NCBI RefSeq assembly: GCF_008642315.1
Contig: NZ_CP029192.1
Location: 1,674,001 to 1,738,000, forward strand
From: Streptomyces venezuelae
GTDB lineage: Bacteria; Actinomycetota; Actinomycetes; Streptomycetales; Streptomycetaceae
Length of the DNA stretch: 64,000 nt
Direction: 5' to 3'
Under the pieces are notes generated by a model, which saw only the letters and a program-made list of their open reading frames with translations, was not told the DNA's origin and ran no database searches. A program made the translations under genes and the position numbers. This document shows, piece by piece, positions 27,001 to 33,734 of this stretch. The first letter of the stretch is position 1. Each line of letters opens with the position of its first letter.

Positions 27001-27974
27001 ATTCCTGGAAGTCATGCGGGCAGCACCCCGGCGTCAGCATGGACTGCTTCGACGTGACCATGGATGCCCCCTTTGGTAAGTGGCTCAAACCGTTCAAGGG
27101 CACTATCAAGAAATTGGTCAAGGGGGTGGAGGACGGAGCAGGGTCGGCCGCCAAGGCGAAGAAGGGCAGGCCCTCGGGCTGCAAGTGCTTCCTCGCCGGC
27201 ACCGGTGTCCTCATGGCCGACGGGTCGTCCAAGAACATCGAGGACGTCGAACTCGGCGACAAGGTCCTGGCCACCGACCCGCAAACGGGCGAGACCAGCG
27301 AACGCGAAGTCACGGCGACGATCGTCACCGACAACGACAAACAGTTCACCGAGCTGACCATCGCCACCCCCGAGGGCAGCGAGAAGCTGACGGCCACGTA
27401 TGAGCACCCCTTCTGGTCGGTCGAAAAGAAGGACTGGGTGAAGGCCGGTGACCTCAAGCCGGGCATGACCCTGCGCACGGACGAGGGCCGCACGGTCAGC
27501 GTCACAGCGGCTCGCCAGTACCGAGATCACGCACGCACCTACAACCTCACCGTTGAGGGTCTCCACACGTACTATGTGCTGGCGGGGCAGACTCCGGTTC
27601 TAGTTCACAATTCCAACTGCCCGCACACTGGCGGGTTTAAGGTGGGCGTCAGCGCGGACGAGATCGCCGATATCAACCGCGGTTTCGGTGGGGAAACGTT
27701 GTTGAGCGGTTCGCCAGCAAACACCCTGGCTAACGCCAGTCGCTACAACAGGTTCTGGGACAAGTCGGCAGTTGTGATCCGGGATATTGCTGGGAGCCAC
27801 ATGTTCAACAATGGGAATAAGCGAACTGCTCAGGCTACCGTTGAACAGTTGATGCAACGGAACGGCATCACGAGCGGCCCCACTTCTGCTGACCTGCGAG
27901 GTGTCATCGACAGGGTAGGTAAAGGTCAGCTGCATGACGTCAGCGATATCTCGGCAGCCTTGAGAGGCTATTGA
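21042..27974 (+). CDS. Secreted RHS-repeat polymorphic toxin with Hint and C-terminal Doc/Fic-like domain
   Basis: 2310-aa protein. A signal peptide covers about residues 1-40 (ends QAAAPAAAAQ). An SpvB/RHS N-terminal region (GDFSWSYEMPVPEVPGELKP, EVGLSYSSGAIDGRTG) precedes many YD repeats to about 1870, ending with the core signature LGAREYDPTTGRFLSVDPV. A Gly/Arg/Tyr-rich linker leads to a Hint autoprocessing domain (about 2047-2190, CKCFLAGTGVLMADGS to TPVLVHNS). The last 120 residues are the toxin: SHMFNNGNKRTAQATVEQLM (His2253) matches the Doc active-site pattern HxFx(D)(A/G)NKR, but the metal-binding acidic residue is Asn. Doc phosphorylates EF-Tu; other Fic enzymes AMPylate. Start ATG 21042; the stop overlaps the immunity gene. 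G+C drops in the toxin part. Confidence 0.88.
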   Translation: MNGRTRPRRFAALRRTAALVVSTALVGTLLQAAAPAAAAQGNNRPKLPSAENPIEGSDGSRSTPRTVSKGPRTPGRAPKAAWPKPGSAVVRIPDASPKTAGAPVGAKGLPLALGAPPALSTKSAGRRAGAAEPAAQGKVTAQVLSRKAAERAGVNGVLFTLENGDAKNDRHGEVRAELDYSGFAEAFGGGYASRLTLVELPACVLDTPSKQQCRHTPEPVRTINDTEKQTLTANGVALRASGPTVLAAVADDKSAGGDYKATSLSPSATWDTNLNTGDFSWSYEMPVPEVPGELKPEVGLSYSSGAIDGRTGTTNNQSSWAGDGFDLWPGYIERRYKPCADDGQQNADGNKPGDLCWGYDNAFITFNGKGGELVPAGGDEFKFKQDDGSRIKRLTSADRGNGDNDGEYWRLTDPDGVRYYFGYNRLPGWKDGRATTGSTWTAPVFGNDKDEPCHKAAFADSWCQQAWRWNLDYVVDPHGNAIAYYYDQEKNSYGRNLKAKNNSRYVRGGSLNRIEYGLKSTSMYGTKPLAKVDFTTAERCLPDGKTDCRDIGKDAFYWYDTPWDMNCTETEECDKGRLSPTFFTRKRLTGVTTQVLNGTTYSNVDSWKLDHRWGQADVDYQLLLDSVQHSGHTAKPTLTLPKTTFAYTQLANRLDKVGDGYAPFIKSRLSTIADESGGQVDVNYSAPACDASALPTPHSNTTRCFPQYVGGSSSDDPERQWFNKYVVTSTTTSDRTGGAPDAVTSYDYLGGGAWHYDDDDGLTKKKFKTWSQWRGYGHVRVRTGGQGGGDALKSQEESYFLRGMDGDRKDDSGGTRSVSVQLGEGEGDPITDHEATAGFGYKTVSFSGPGGKVLTKTVNRPWHHETAKKVRDWGTVTASFTGADRSKTWTSLDDGAGKEWRTTSTATRFDTVAGRVTQVDDFGDSTSAADNQCTRTTYATNTDDNILTLPSRVEAVAVKCADAPDRAEQVLSDVRTAYDGGAYGAAPTKGDATTIATLKKHDGAKATYLESGVTFDAYGRKLTSTDITADVTVTGEGNPVRSVRKDGRTTTTGYSPATGFASKVTETGPPVKAADPGSAQTSVTEMEPLRGQPKATVDTNGKRTEMTYDAFGRSAKVWLADRRTSQTPSYQFTYFVDEGKPVAVRTQTLNNEGGQVASYTLYDGFLRERQVQQPGPEGGRLLADSFYDERGLNSKTFAPYYTEGPPKRELFKPADAMSVESQTRTTYDGLGRAVEERQIAGNGDGGKELATTRTLYGGDRTTVVPPEGATATTTLTDARGQATELRQHHTRSAGADFDTTKYAFTPRGELRKVTDPAGNVWTYEYDQSGRQTRTTDPDRGTTKSTYDDRDQLTTTTDQRGTVLVSVYDNLGRKTELHKDSASGELRAKWTYDTVAGAKGQLSESTRYVDGAAYTSKVTGYDRQYRPTKTAVVIPGKEGALAGTYQSGTTYKPSGLVGTVSYSEAGSLPGGSFTTTYEKETLRPVSILGDGFQADTSYSWTGKALQYQLAGTGGKKIWATNTYEWGTQRLATARVDREDQSGVDQHDTYRYDQAGNVLSVSDVSRTGTDTQCFSYDHLRRMTEAWTQGDKTCATAPTAGRTGGPAPYWHSYTYDKAGNRTTETLHDLAGDGKQDTRRTYDYPKPGTPQPHTLTSVTTDKPGGTATKDSYGYDETGNTDSRTLHGDTQRLSWDAEGHLAKVTEPGEDGKEEVTEYVYDPDGNRLIGRTPTETTLYLGHTEVTLANGADKTKATRYTPLGGGHQAVKDDNGNVTFTTADHQGTGQLSVAAADLKLTQRRTLPFGGPRGETPKSWPGTKGFVGGTDDTKSTGLTHLGAREYDPTTGRFLSVDPVMDLTDPQQINGYTYGNNNPVTFSDPTGRLFGCLMCAVAKLTKTAIKTFHKVVSANRGGYRGGGGANRGGYRSRGYGGGHASSAVYRGGGTRSMSRTSYGIDGGFGVLNHGVFRHLNDFFSGGGAAEAVKDFVLPDVNSWKSCGQHPGVSMDCFDVTMDAPFGKWLKPFKGTIKKLVKGVEDGAGSAAKAKKGRPSGCKCFLAGTGVLMADGSSKNIEDVELGDKVLATDPQTGETSEREVTATIVTDNDKQFTELTIATPEGSEKLTATYEHPFWSVEKKDWVKAGDLKPGMTLRTDEGRTVSVTAARQYRDHARTYNLTVEGLHTYYVLAGQTPVLVHNSNCPHTGGFKVGVSADEIADINRGFGGETLLSGSPANTLANASRYNRFWDKSAVVIRDIAGSHMFNNGNKRTAQATVEQLMQRNGITSGPTSADLRGVIDRVGKGQLHDVSDISAALRGY

Positions 27975-28228
27975 TGGGAGCAAAAGTGATGGATATCGAG
28001 CAGCTTATGGACAAGTTGGGCCGCTCTGGCGTCACTGTCATCCTCAAGGTGGATGATGAGAGAATGACGGAAGGTGGAGAGCCTTGGACGTTGGTGATGT
28101 CCGGGTCGGGGCTAGGTGAGCAGGGGTTTATCCGTGCCGAATCTTCGAGCCTCAATGACTGCCTGGAGCAAGGGTTCGCACAGCTGCGCGCCAGGCCCGG
28201 CGACTGGGAATGGATGACTGAAATCTAG
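27974..28228 (+). CDS. Small putative immunity protein for the Doc/Fic-like toxin
   Basis: 84-aa acidic cytosolic protein (MDIEQLMDKLGRSGVTVILK, then EPWTLVMSGSGLGEQGFIRA and a C-terminal RPGDWEWMTEI). It begins at ATG 27974, whose A is the last base of the toxin stop codon (TGATG). A downstream ATG at 27992 is possible. Direct coupling of a small acidic gene to the toxin-bearing end of an RHS gene is the standard layout of polymorphic toxin immunity genes; no named immunity family was recognised. It is followed by a strong terminator. Base composition is lower in G+C than the flanking chromosome, like the toxin domain. Confidence 0.65.
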   Translation: MGAKVMDIEQLMDKLGRSGVTVILKVDDERMTEGGEPWTLVMSGSGLGEQGFIRAESSSLNDCLEQGFAQLRARPGDWEWMTEI

Positions 28229-28240
28229 TAGTCATCGAAA

Positions 28241-28273
28241 TGAGGCCCTCCCGAGAATTCAGGGAGGGCCTCA
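28241..28273 (+). terminator. Terminator after the RHS toxin-immunity pair
   Basis: Perfect 12-bp stem TGAGGCCCTCCC (28241-28252) / GGGAGGGCCTCA (28262-28273) with a 9-nt loop, 12 nt after the immunity gene stop and followed by CTCCGTTT. Confidence 0.85.
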
Positions 28274-28291
28274 CTCCGTTTGACAGCAACG

Positions 28292-29220
28292 TCAGCGGAC
28301 GACGGCTGCGGCGGGTGGGTCGTCGGGGGTGTCGGTCGGGTTGAGGGCGTCGCCGAGGGGTCGATGGCCCGGCGCTGGAGGCGGAATCGGACGTGGGCGT
28401 AGACGTCGGCGGTGACACCAATGTGGGCGTGGTCGAGGAGTTCCTCGATGACGACGGGCCTACGCCCTGTTCCAGGAGCAGCGTGGCCGTCGAGTGGCGG
28501 AGATCGTGGAAGCGGTTCGTCCGGAGCCCGGCCGCGTAGCGGAAGCGGCGGGTGAGGTTGATGGGGCGAGCGGCCTGCCCTTCGAGGCGGTGAAGACGAG
28601 CCCGGTGTCCGCCCAGCCCGGTCCGGCCGCCTGACGATCCTCCCACTGCCATTCCTGGTGCATCTTGAGGGAGTTGATGCATTCGGTGGAGAGGACGATG
28701 CGGCGTTCAGAGGCGAAGGTTCTGGTCTTCAGTACGGTCAGGCCCTGGCTGCGGGTGCGCTGGAGGGAGCGGTGGACAGTTGCGGTGCCGCTGTCGAGGT
28801 CGAGGTCTTCCCAGTGGAGGCCGAGGAGTTCGCCCTTGCGCAGTCCGGTGCGCAGGGCGAGCTTCTTGGCGCCGAGGCCGGGGGTGAGGTGGAGGCGGAT
28901 GGAGGCGGCGTAGCGGGTGTGGGCGTTCTACCGAAGGTGGTGAACGGCGACGCCGTTGGGCCAGTACGTGAGGTAGGCGCTCACGGTACTGCCGGGCGCT
29001 GCGACCGGCAGGCCGCGGTTGCTGGCGGCAATCTGCTCCGTGAGCTTCGCCAGGGCCTCCTTCCTGGTCGTGCCGTTGACGCGGACGCGCCTGCGGGCGT
29101 TGCCGGGGACGAGGACACATAAGGCGGCTTCCCTGCTGTTGTCCTTGCGCTGGTAGACGGTTCCGTCTCCGTCCGCACGGGTGCGGGAGCGGCGGACGAA
29201 GTGGGGCGGGCTGTGGTCAT
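28292..29220 (-). pseudogene. Decayed tyrosine recombinase (integrase) gene
   Basis: Pieces of one actinobacterial phage/ICE-type integrase lie in order but in different frames. From the N-terminus: DGDGTVYQRKDNSR..RVRVNGTTRKEALAKLTEQI (start ATG 29220 is in another frame, so a frameshift follows), SAYLTYW, a stop/frameshift near 28930, HTRYAASIRLHLTPGLG joined directly to LALRTGLRKGELLGLHWEDL (internal deletion of roughly 100 residues), GLVFTASKGRPLAP, a frameshift to NRFHDLRHSTATLLLEQGV, and another to HAHIGVTADVYAHV. Catalytic Arg, His-x-x-Arg and Tyr are still recognisable, but the gene cannot make an enzyme. It is a scar of an integrative element. Confidence 0.88.
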
Positions 29221-29311
29221 CAGACGGCGGCCTCCTGTTCGAGGCGGGTGCGGATGAAGTCGGTGAGGGCGTGGGTGGGGATGCGGCGGGCTCGGCCGAC
29301 GGTAATCGAGG
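29220..29311 (-). pseudogene. C-terminal remnant of an excisionase/MerR-like HTH protein
   Basis: Minus-strand frame reading SITVGRARRIPTHALTDFIR then TRLEQEAAV and a stop. This matches the end of small excisionase-type HTH proteins, which usually close with a V/KxGRxRRIP strand and a short helix. Its stop overlaps the integrase ATG (TGATG at 29222-29218), the usual xis-int coupling. The N-terminal helix-turn-helix is missing; homology stops where the displaced toxin tail begins on the other strand, near 29305-29311, so a recombination junction is likely there. Confidence 0.6.
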
Positions 29312-29481
29312 TTCGCGACTACCTCGCGGACCCGGATGCTTACGACAACAAGGGTTTCCTGAAAAACGCACCGACCGAAGAGGTTCGTCAGCGAATCATT
29401 GACGGGCGCACACGGCATTTGAGGAAGGAAATACAAACCTTCCACGACAATATTGCGAAAATTAACAGGAGTGTTTGCTAG
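29305..29481 (+). pseudogene. Displaced C-terminal tail of a second polymorphic toxin
   Basis: Open frame encoding about 58 residues (IEVRDYLADPDAYDNKGFLK, NAPTEEVRQRIIDGRTRHLR, KEIQTFHDNIAKINRSVC) with no start codon of its own in the homologous part; the preceding in-frame codons are antisense to the excisionase relic. The helical, charged sequence looks like the end of a toxin domain, not a whole protein. It ends with TAG overlapping the GTG of the next small gene, exactly as a toxin tail overlaps its immunity gene. G+C near 50% over 29401-29460 contrasts with the chromosome. The toxin family was not recognised. Confidence 0.55.
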
Positions 29482-29768
29482 TGGTAGCGATCCCCGCAGA
29501 CAAGCTTAAAGACGTACTCTGCCTACTTTTGGAGAAAATTCACTCCGGGGAACAGGTGCTGGAAATCAACAAAGAGGCGTTCTGGTCCGTTCCCCCGGAT
29601 CGGGCTTACGAAATCTACAGCCAGCCCGAAGACCTCACGATCGGTATGATTTCTGAGTCGTGGGGCCACCTGGAAGACATGCTCTCCGACCCTGATCGTG
29701 TCGTGGGGTACGGATTCGTCTGGCTGTCCGATGTGCTTCGCGCCATTGGCGACGAATCAACCTCCTGA
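29481..29768 (+). CDS. Orphan putative immunity protein
   Basis: 95-aa acidic soluble protein (VVAIPADKLKDVLCLLLEKI, IYSQPEDLTIGMISESWGHL, VGYGFVWLSDVLRAIGDE). It starts at GTG 29481 inside the TAG stop of the displaced toxin tail (TAGTG) and has AGGAG at 29468-29472. Size, acidity, low G+C and position behind a toxin tail all fit an immunity protein kept after its toxin was displaced; no named family recognised. The next 202 nt (29769-29970) before the sigma factor gene hold no evident gene; the sigma factor promoter should lie there. Confidence 0.6.
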   Translation: MVAIPADKLKDVLCLLLEKIHSGEQVLEINKEAFWSVPPDRAYEIYSQPEDLTIGMISESWGHLEDMLSDPDRVVGYGFVWLSDVLRAIGDESTS

Positions 29769-29970
29769 GGCGCTGACAGCTCCATCCACACACCGCCGAG
29801 ACCAGCGCCTCCTCGATCGCCTGGCCGCGACCCCGGAGAGGCGCTGGCCCCGCACGCAATTCGGCTGGGCTGAGGAACCCGGCGCGGTTCGCGTGGCGGT
29901 TGACCAATCCGGGGCGCCAACGGCTACGTATCAGAGGTGTACGTCGGTCTGCGCCCTGGAGGGTCTGCGC

Positions 29971-30555
29971 GTGAATGAAGTCGTCCGCATCGGGGCCAGG
30001 TCGGCGCCCGGGCCCGATCTGCAGGAGTTGCTCGCCCGGGTCGCCCGCGGTGATCAGCAGGCGTTCACCGGGGTCTACGACGCCGTGGCGGGCCCCGTTC
30101 TCGGGGTCGTGCGCGGCGTGCTGCGCGACCACGCCCAGTCCGAGGAGGTCACGCAGGACGTCCTGGTCGAGGTGTGGCGCACCGCGCCCCGGTACCGGGC
30201 CGACCGCGGCACCGCGATGACCTGGGTCCTCACGCTCGCCCACCGGCGCGCGGTGGACCGGGTCCGCTCCGTGGAGGCGGCCGCCGCCCGCGACCGCAAG
30301 GCGGCGCAGCTCGCGAGCACCCCCGCGTTCGACGAGGTCAGCGAGGAGGTCGAGGCGCATCTGGAGCGCGAGCAGGTGCGCCGGTGTCTGCGCGCCCTCA
30401 CCGAGGTCCAGCGCCAGTCCGTGACCCTCGCGTACTACCGCGGCCTGACCTACCGCCAGGTCGCCGAGCTCCTCGCCCTCCCCTTGGGCACCGTCAAGAC
30501 CCGCCTGCGCGACGGACTCATCCGGCTGCGCGACTGCCTGGGGGTGAGCGCATGA
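29971..30555 (+). CDS. sigK: ECF sigma factor, SigK-like
   Basis: 194-aa ECF-type RNA polymerase sigma factor. Region 2 contains AFTGVYDAVAGPVLGVVRGV, EEVTQDVLVEVWRTAPRY and MTWVLTLAHRRAVDRVRSVE; region 4 contains VQRQSVTLAYYRGLTYRQVA and LPLGTVKTRLRDGLIRLRDC. The pattern is that of the SigK group. GTG 29971 has GGAGGG 7 nt upstream; the ATG at 29974 is out of frame. The stop overlaps the next gene (ATGA, 30552-30555), an RskA-like anti-sigma factor. With the fasciclin gene downstream this resembles the mycobacterial sigK-rskA-mpt83/mpt70 regulon, hence the symbol (tentative). Confidence 0.88.
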   Translation: MNEVVRIGARSAPGPDLQELLARVARGDQQAFTGVYDAVAGPVLGVVRGVLRDHAQSEEVTQDVLVEVWRTAPRYRADRGTAMTWVLTLAHRRAVDRVRSVEAAAARDRKAAQLASTPAFDEVSEEVEAHLEREQVRRCLRALTEVQRQSVTLAYYRGLTYRQVAELLALPLGTVKTRLRDGLIRLRDCLGVSA

Positions 30556-31325
30556 ACAGCGCGGCCGACCTGCACACCCTGACCGGCGCCTACGCCGCCG
30601 ACGCCCTCGACGACGCGGAACGCGCCCGGTTCGAGGAGCACCTCGCGCTCTGCCCCTCCTGCGACCAGGAGGTGCGGGAGCTGACCGCGACCGTCGCCCG
30701 CCTGGCCCTCGCCTCCGCCGTCACGCCCCGGCCCGCCCTCAAGGACGAGGTGCTTCGGCGCATCGGCACCGTCCGCCAGGACGTTCCCGAGGTACGGCGC
30801 GAAACCGCGGCGGTCCCCGGCCCCGCGCCGCGCCGCACGCGCGGGGTATACCGCTGGGCCCTCGCCGCCTGCGTCGCCGCCGCCGTCGGCCTCGGCGGCA
30901 CCGCGGTCTGGCAGCACCAGCAAGCCGAGGACGCACGCGATCAGGCGCGGCAAGCGCGGGAGCAGAGCAGCCGGCGGTCGCAGGAGCTCGCCGCCGTGCT
31001 CGCCGCCCCGGACGCGAAAACCCGTACCGGCGGACTCACGGACGGGGCCAGGGGCACGGTCGTCGCGTCCAAGAGCCTCGACAAGGCCGTGTTCATCGCG
31101 GCCGGCATGGCACCGCCCCCCAAGGGCAAGGTCTACCAACTCTGGTTCGACGACAGTGGTTCCATGCGCTCGGCCGGACTGATGGACCCCGACCGCACCG
31201 CGGCGACCGTCCTGATGCGGGGCGGGATCGGCAAGGCGACCGGCATGGGCATCACCGTGGAGCCCGCGGGCGGTTCGGACGAGCCGACCTCCTCGCCCGT
31301 GGCGCTGATGGAGCTGCCCACCTGA
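30552..31325 (+). CDS. rskA: Membrane anti-sigma factor, RskA-like
   Basis: 257-aa regulator. The N-terminal cytosolic anti-sigma domain has LTGAYAADALDDAERARFEE and the zinc-type H-x3-C-x2-C (HLALCPSC). One transmembrane helix lies at about residues 97-115 (WALAACVAAAVGLGGTAVW). A coiled-coil-prone stretch (AEDARDQARQAREQSSRRSQ) and the extracytoplasmic RskA domain follow (AVFIAAGMAPPPKGKVYQLW, TVEPAGGSDEPTSSPVALME). It would hold SigK at the membrane until regulated proteolysis. It overlaps sigK by 4 nt. Confidence 0.9.
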   Translation: MNSAADLHTLTGAYAADALDDAERARFEEHLALCPSCDQEVRELTATVARLALASAVTPRPALKDEVLRRIGTVRQDVPEVRRETAAVPGPAPRRTRGVYRWALAACVAAAVGLGGTAVWQHQQAEDARDQARQAREQSSRRSQELAAVLAAPDAKTRTGGLTDGARGTVVASKSLDKAVFIAAGMAPPPKGKVYQLWFDDSGSMRSAGLMDPDRTAATVLMRGGIGKATGMGITVEPAGGSDEPTSSPVALMELPT

Positions 31326-31401
31326 CCGTGCGCATCCGTGATTCCTCGGAACCGACGGGGAATCGACCAATCCGCACGGCCGTCGGCCTCGGATACCGGG
31401 T

Positions 31402-32997
31402 GTGAAGACAGAACGGAACGGTTCCGGATCGCGCTTCGACCTGGCACGTGCCGCGGCCGGTGCCCTGAGCGGGCTACTGGCCGGGTTCGCCGCCCTCGCG
31501 GTGGCCGAGCTGCTGTCCGCCGCGGTGCGTCCCGAGGCCGGGCCGGTCGTCGCGGTCGGCGGCGCGGCGATCGACCGTACGCCCGCGTCCGTCAAGGACT
31601 GGGCGATCCGGGAGTTCGGCACCGACGACAAGCTCGTTCTGCAGTCCGGCATCGTGGTGGTGCTGGCGCTCCTCGCCCTCGCGCTGGGACTCGTCGCCCT
31701 GCGCCACCGCCGGATCGGGGCGGCGGGTGTGCTCCTCTTCGGTGTGGTCGGTGCTCTCGCCGCCGTCTCCCGGCCGGATGCGTCCGGGCCGGTGGACGCG
31801 CTGCCCTCCCTGGTGGGTGCCGTGGCCGGGGCGGCGCTGCTGTACGGGCTCGCCGGGCGTCTCGCCCAGGTACCCGAAGGCGTAGCGGGGGATGCGGAGG
31901 CCGGGGGGTGGGACCGGCGCGGGTTCCTGGTCGCCACCACCGCGGCCGCCGCCGCGTCGGCGGGCGTCGGCGCGCTGGGCAGGTCGTTCAACGCCTCGCG
32001 CGGCAAGGACGCCATCGCCTCGCGCGACGGCATCGTCCTGCCCGCTCCGGCCTCGCCGGCCTCCGCCGTCCCCAGGGGCGCGCGGCTGCGCGTGCCGGGC
32101 ATCAGCCCCTTCGTCACGTCCTCGAAGGACTTCTACCGGGTGGACACCGCCCTCGTGGTGCCCAAGGTTGACGCGGACGCCTGGCGGCTGCGCATCCACG
32201 GCAAGGGTGTCGCGCGCGAGACGACCGTGTCGTTCCAGGACCTGCTGCGGCGTGAACTGGTCGAGCGGGACATCACGTTGACCTGCGTGTCCAACGAGGT
32301 CGGCGGCCCCTACGTGGGCAACGCCCGCTGGATCGGCGTACGCCTCGCGGACGTGCTCGCCGAGTGCGGGGTCGAGCCGCCGGCCCGGGGCGGCCCCGCG
32401 GACCAGCTGGTCGCGCGGTCCGTGGACGGCATGACCATCGGCACGCCCGTGGACGACGTGATGGACGGCCGCGACGCGCTCCTCGCGCTCGGCATGAACG
32501 GTGAACCGCTGCCGTTCGAGCACGGGTTCCCCGTCCGCATGGTGGTGCCCGGGCTGTACGGCTACGTCTCCGCCTGCAAGTGGATCGAGGACATCGAGCT
32601 GACGACGTTCGACGCGTACGACCCCTACTGGGTACGGCGCGACTGGGCCGCCAAGGCTCCCGTCAAGACCCAGTCCCGGATCGACACCCCCAAGCCGTTC
32701 GCCAGGCCGAAGGCGGGCACCGTGATGGTCGCCGGCGTGGCGTGGGCGCAGCACCGCGGCATCGACAAGGTCGAGGTGCGCGTCGACGACGGCCCGTGGC
32801 GGACGGCCGACCTGGCCGCCGAGGACACCCGGGACACCTGGCGTCAGTGGTCCTTTCCCTGGCAGGCCGCTCCGGGCGGTCACACCCTGACGGTGCGGGC
32901 GACCGACCGTACGGGTGCCGTCCAGACGGCGGAACGAACCCGCACGATCCCCGACGGGGCGAGCGGTCGGCATTCGGTGGTGATCACCGTCATCTGA
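31402..32997 (+). CDS. Membrane molybdopterin-dependent oxidoreductase (sulfite oxidase/YedY-like fold)
   Basis: 531-aa protein. Four hydrophobic segments occupy about residues 15-160, and a twin-arginine-like segment ([20 protein letters not shown]) at about 169-188 precedes the catalytic domain. The domain contains [10 protein letters not shown], the molybdenum-ligand Cys295 in [40 protein letters not shown] and the C-terminal Ig-like dimerisation domain ([20 protein letters not shown]). Substrate unknown. GTG 31402, 76 nt after rskA and 50 nt before the fasciclin gene, suggests one transcription unit under the sigma factor. Confidence 0.88.
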   Translation: MKTERNGSGSRFDLARAAAGALSGLLAGFAALAVAELLSAAVRPEAGPVVAVGGAAIDRTPASVKDWAIREFGTDDKLVLQSGIVVVLALLALALGLVALRHRRIGAAGVLLFGVVGALAAVSRPDASGPVDALPSLVGAVAGAALLYGLAGRLAQVPEGVAGDAEAGGWDRRGFLVATTAAAAASAGVGALGRSFNASRGKDAIASRDGIVLPAPASPASAVPRGARLRVPGISPFVTSSKDFYRVDTALVVPKVDADAWRLRIHGKGVARETTVSFQDLLRRELVERDITLTCVSNEVGGPYVGNARWIGVRLADVLAECGVEPPARGGPADQLVARSVDGMTIGTPVDDVMDGRDALLALGMNGEPLPFEHGFPVRMVVPGLYGYVSACKWIEDIELTTFDAYDPYWVRRDWAAKAPVKTQSRIDTPKPFARPKAGTVMVAGVAWAQHRGIDKVEVRVDDGPWRTADLAAEDTRDTWRQWSFPWQAAPGGHTLTVRATDRTGAVQTAERTRTIPDGASGRHSVVITVI

Positions 32998-33047
32998 CCC
33001 GCGTCACTCCCCCGGTACACCAGCTCACTCACCCTCTTGGAGAAGTC

Positions 33048-33710
33048 ATGAACACCACCCCCCGCCGTGTCCGTCGCGCCGCCGTCGCCGTCGTCTCGGC
33101 CGCCTTTCTCCCCCTCGCCCTGACGGCCTGCTCCGACGACGGCAAGGACACCTCCGCGTCCTCGGACACCGCCAAGTCGTCGGCCGCCGAGGACAAGGCG
33201 ACCCAGAGCCCCTCCGATGACATGGGATCCATGTCGGAGCCGTTCGGGCCCGCCTGTTCGTCCGTGCCGAAGGACGGCAAGGGCAGCTTCGACGGCATGG
33301 CGAAGGACCCCGTGGCCACGGCCGCGTCGAACAACCCGGCCCTGTCCACGCTGGTGACCGCCGTCAAGAAGGCCGGCCTGGTCGACACGTTGAACAACGC
33401 CAAGGACATCACCGTCTTCGCCCCGACGAACGACGCCTTCGCGAAGATCCCCAAGGCCGACCTGGACAAGGTCCTCAACGACAAGGCGCAGCTCACCAAG
33501 ATCCTCACGTACCACGTGGTGGGCCAGCGGCTGGCGCCCGAGGACCTGAAGAGCGGCTCCTACGAGACGCTGGAGAAGTCGAAGCTCACGACGTCCGGTT
33601 CGGGAGAGTCGTACAAGGTGAACGACTCGGCGAACGTCGTCTGCGGCAACGTCAAGACGGCCAACGCCGACGTGCACATCATCGACACGGTCCTGATGCC
33701 GAAGAGCTGA
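33048..33710 (+). CDS. Fasciclin-domain lipoprotein (MPT70/MPT83-like)
   Basis: 220-aa precursor. The lipobox LTAC places the lipidated Cys at residue 28; a Ser/Asp-rich linker and one FAS1 domain follow (NPALSTLVTAVKKAGLVDTL, ITVFAPTNDAFAKIP, KILTYHVVGQRL, ending VHIIDTVLMP). ATG 33048 follows TTGGAGAAG. The domain matches secreted mycobacterial MPT70/MPT83, which are SigK targets. Probably a cell-surface adhesion or binding protein. Confidence 0.92.
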   Translation: MNTTPRRVRRAAVAVVSAAFLPLALTACSDDGKDTSASSDTAKSSAAEDKATQSPSDDMGSMSEPFGPACSSVPKDGKGSFDGMAKDPVATAASNNPALSTLVTAVKKAGLVDTLNNAKDITVFAPTNDAFAKIPKADLDKVLNDKAQLTKILTYHVVGQRLAPEDLKSGSYETLEKSKLTTSGSGESYKVNDSANVVCGNVKTANADVHIIDTVLMPKS

Positions 33711-33734
33711 GACCGGCTCCTGTCGGAGCTGTGA

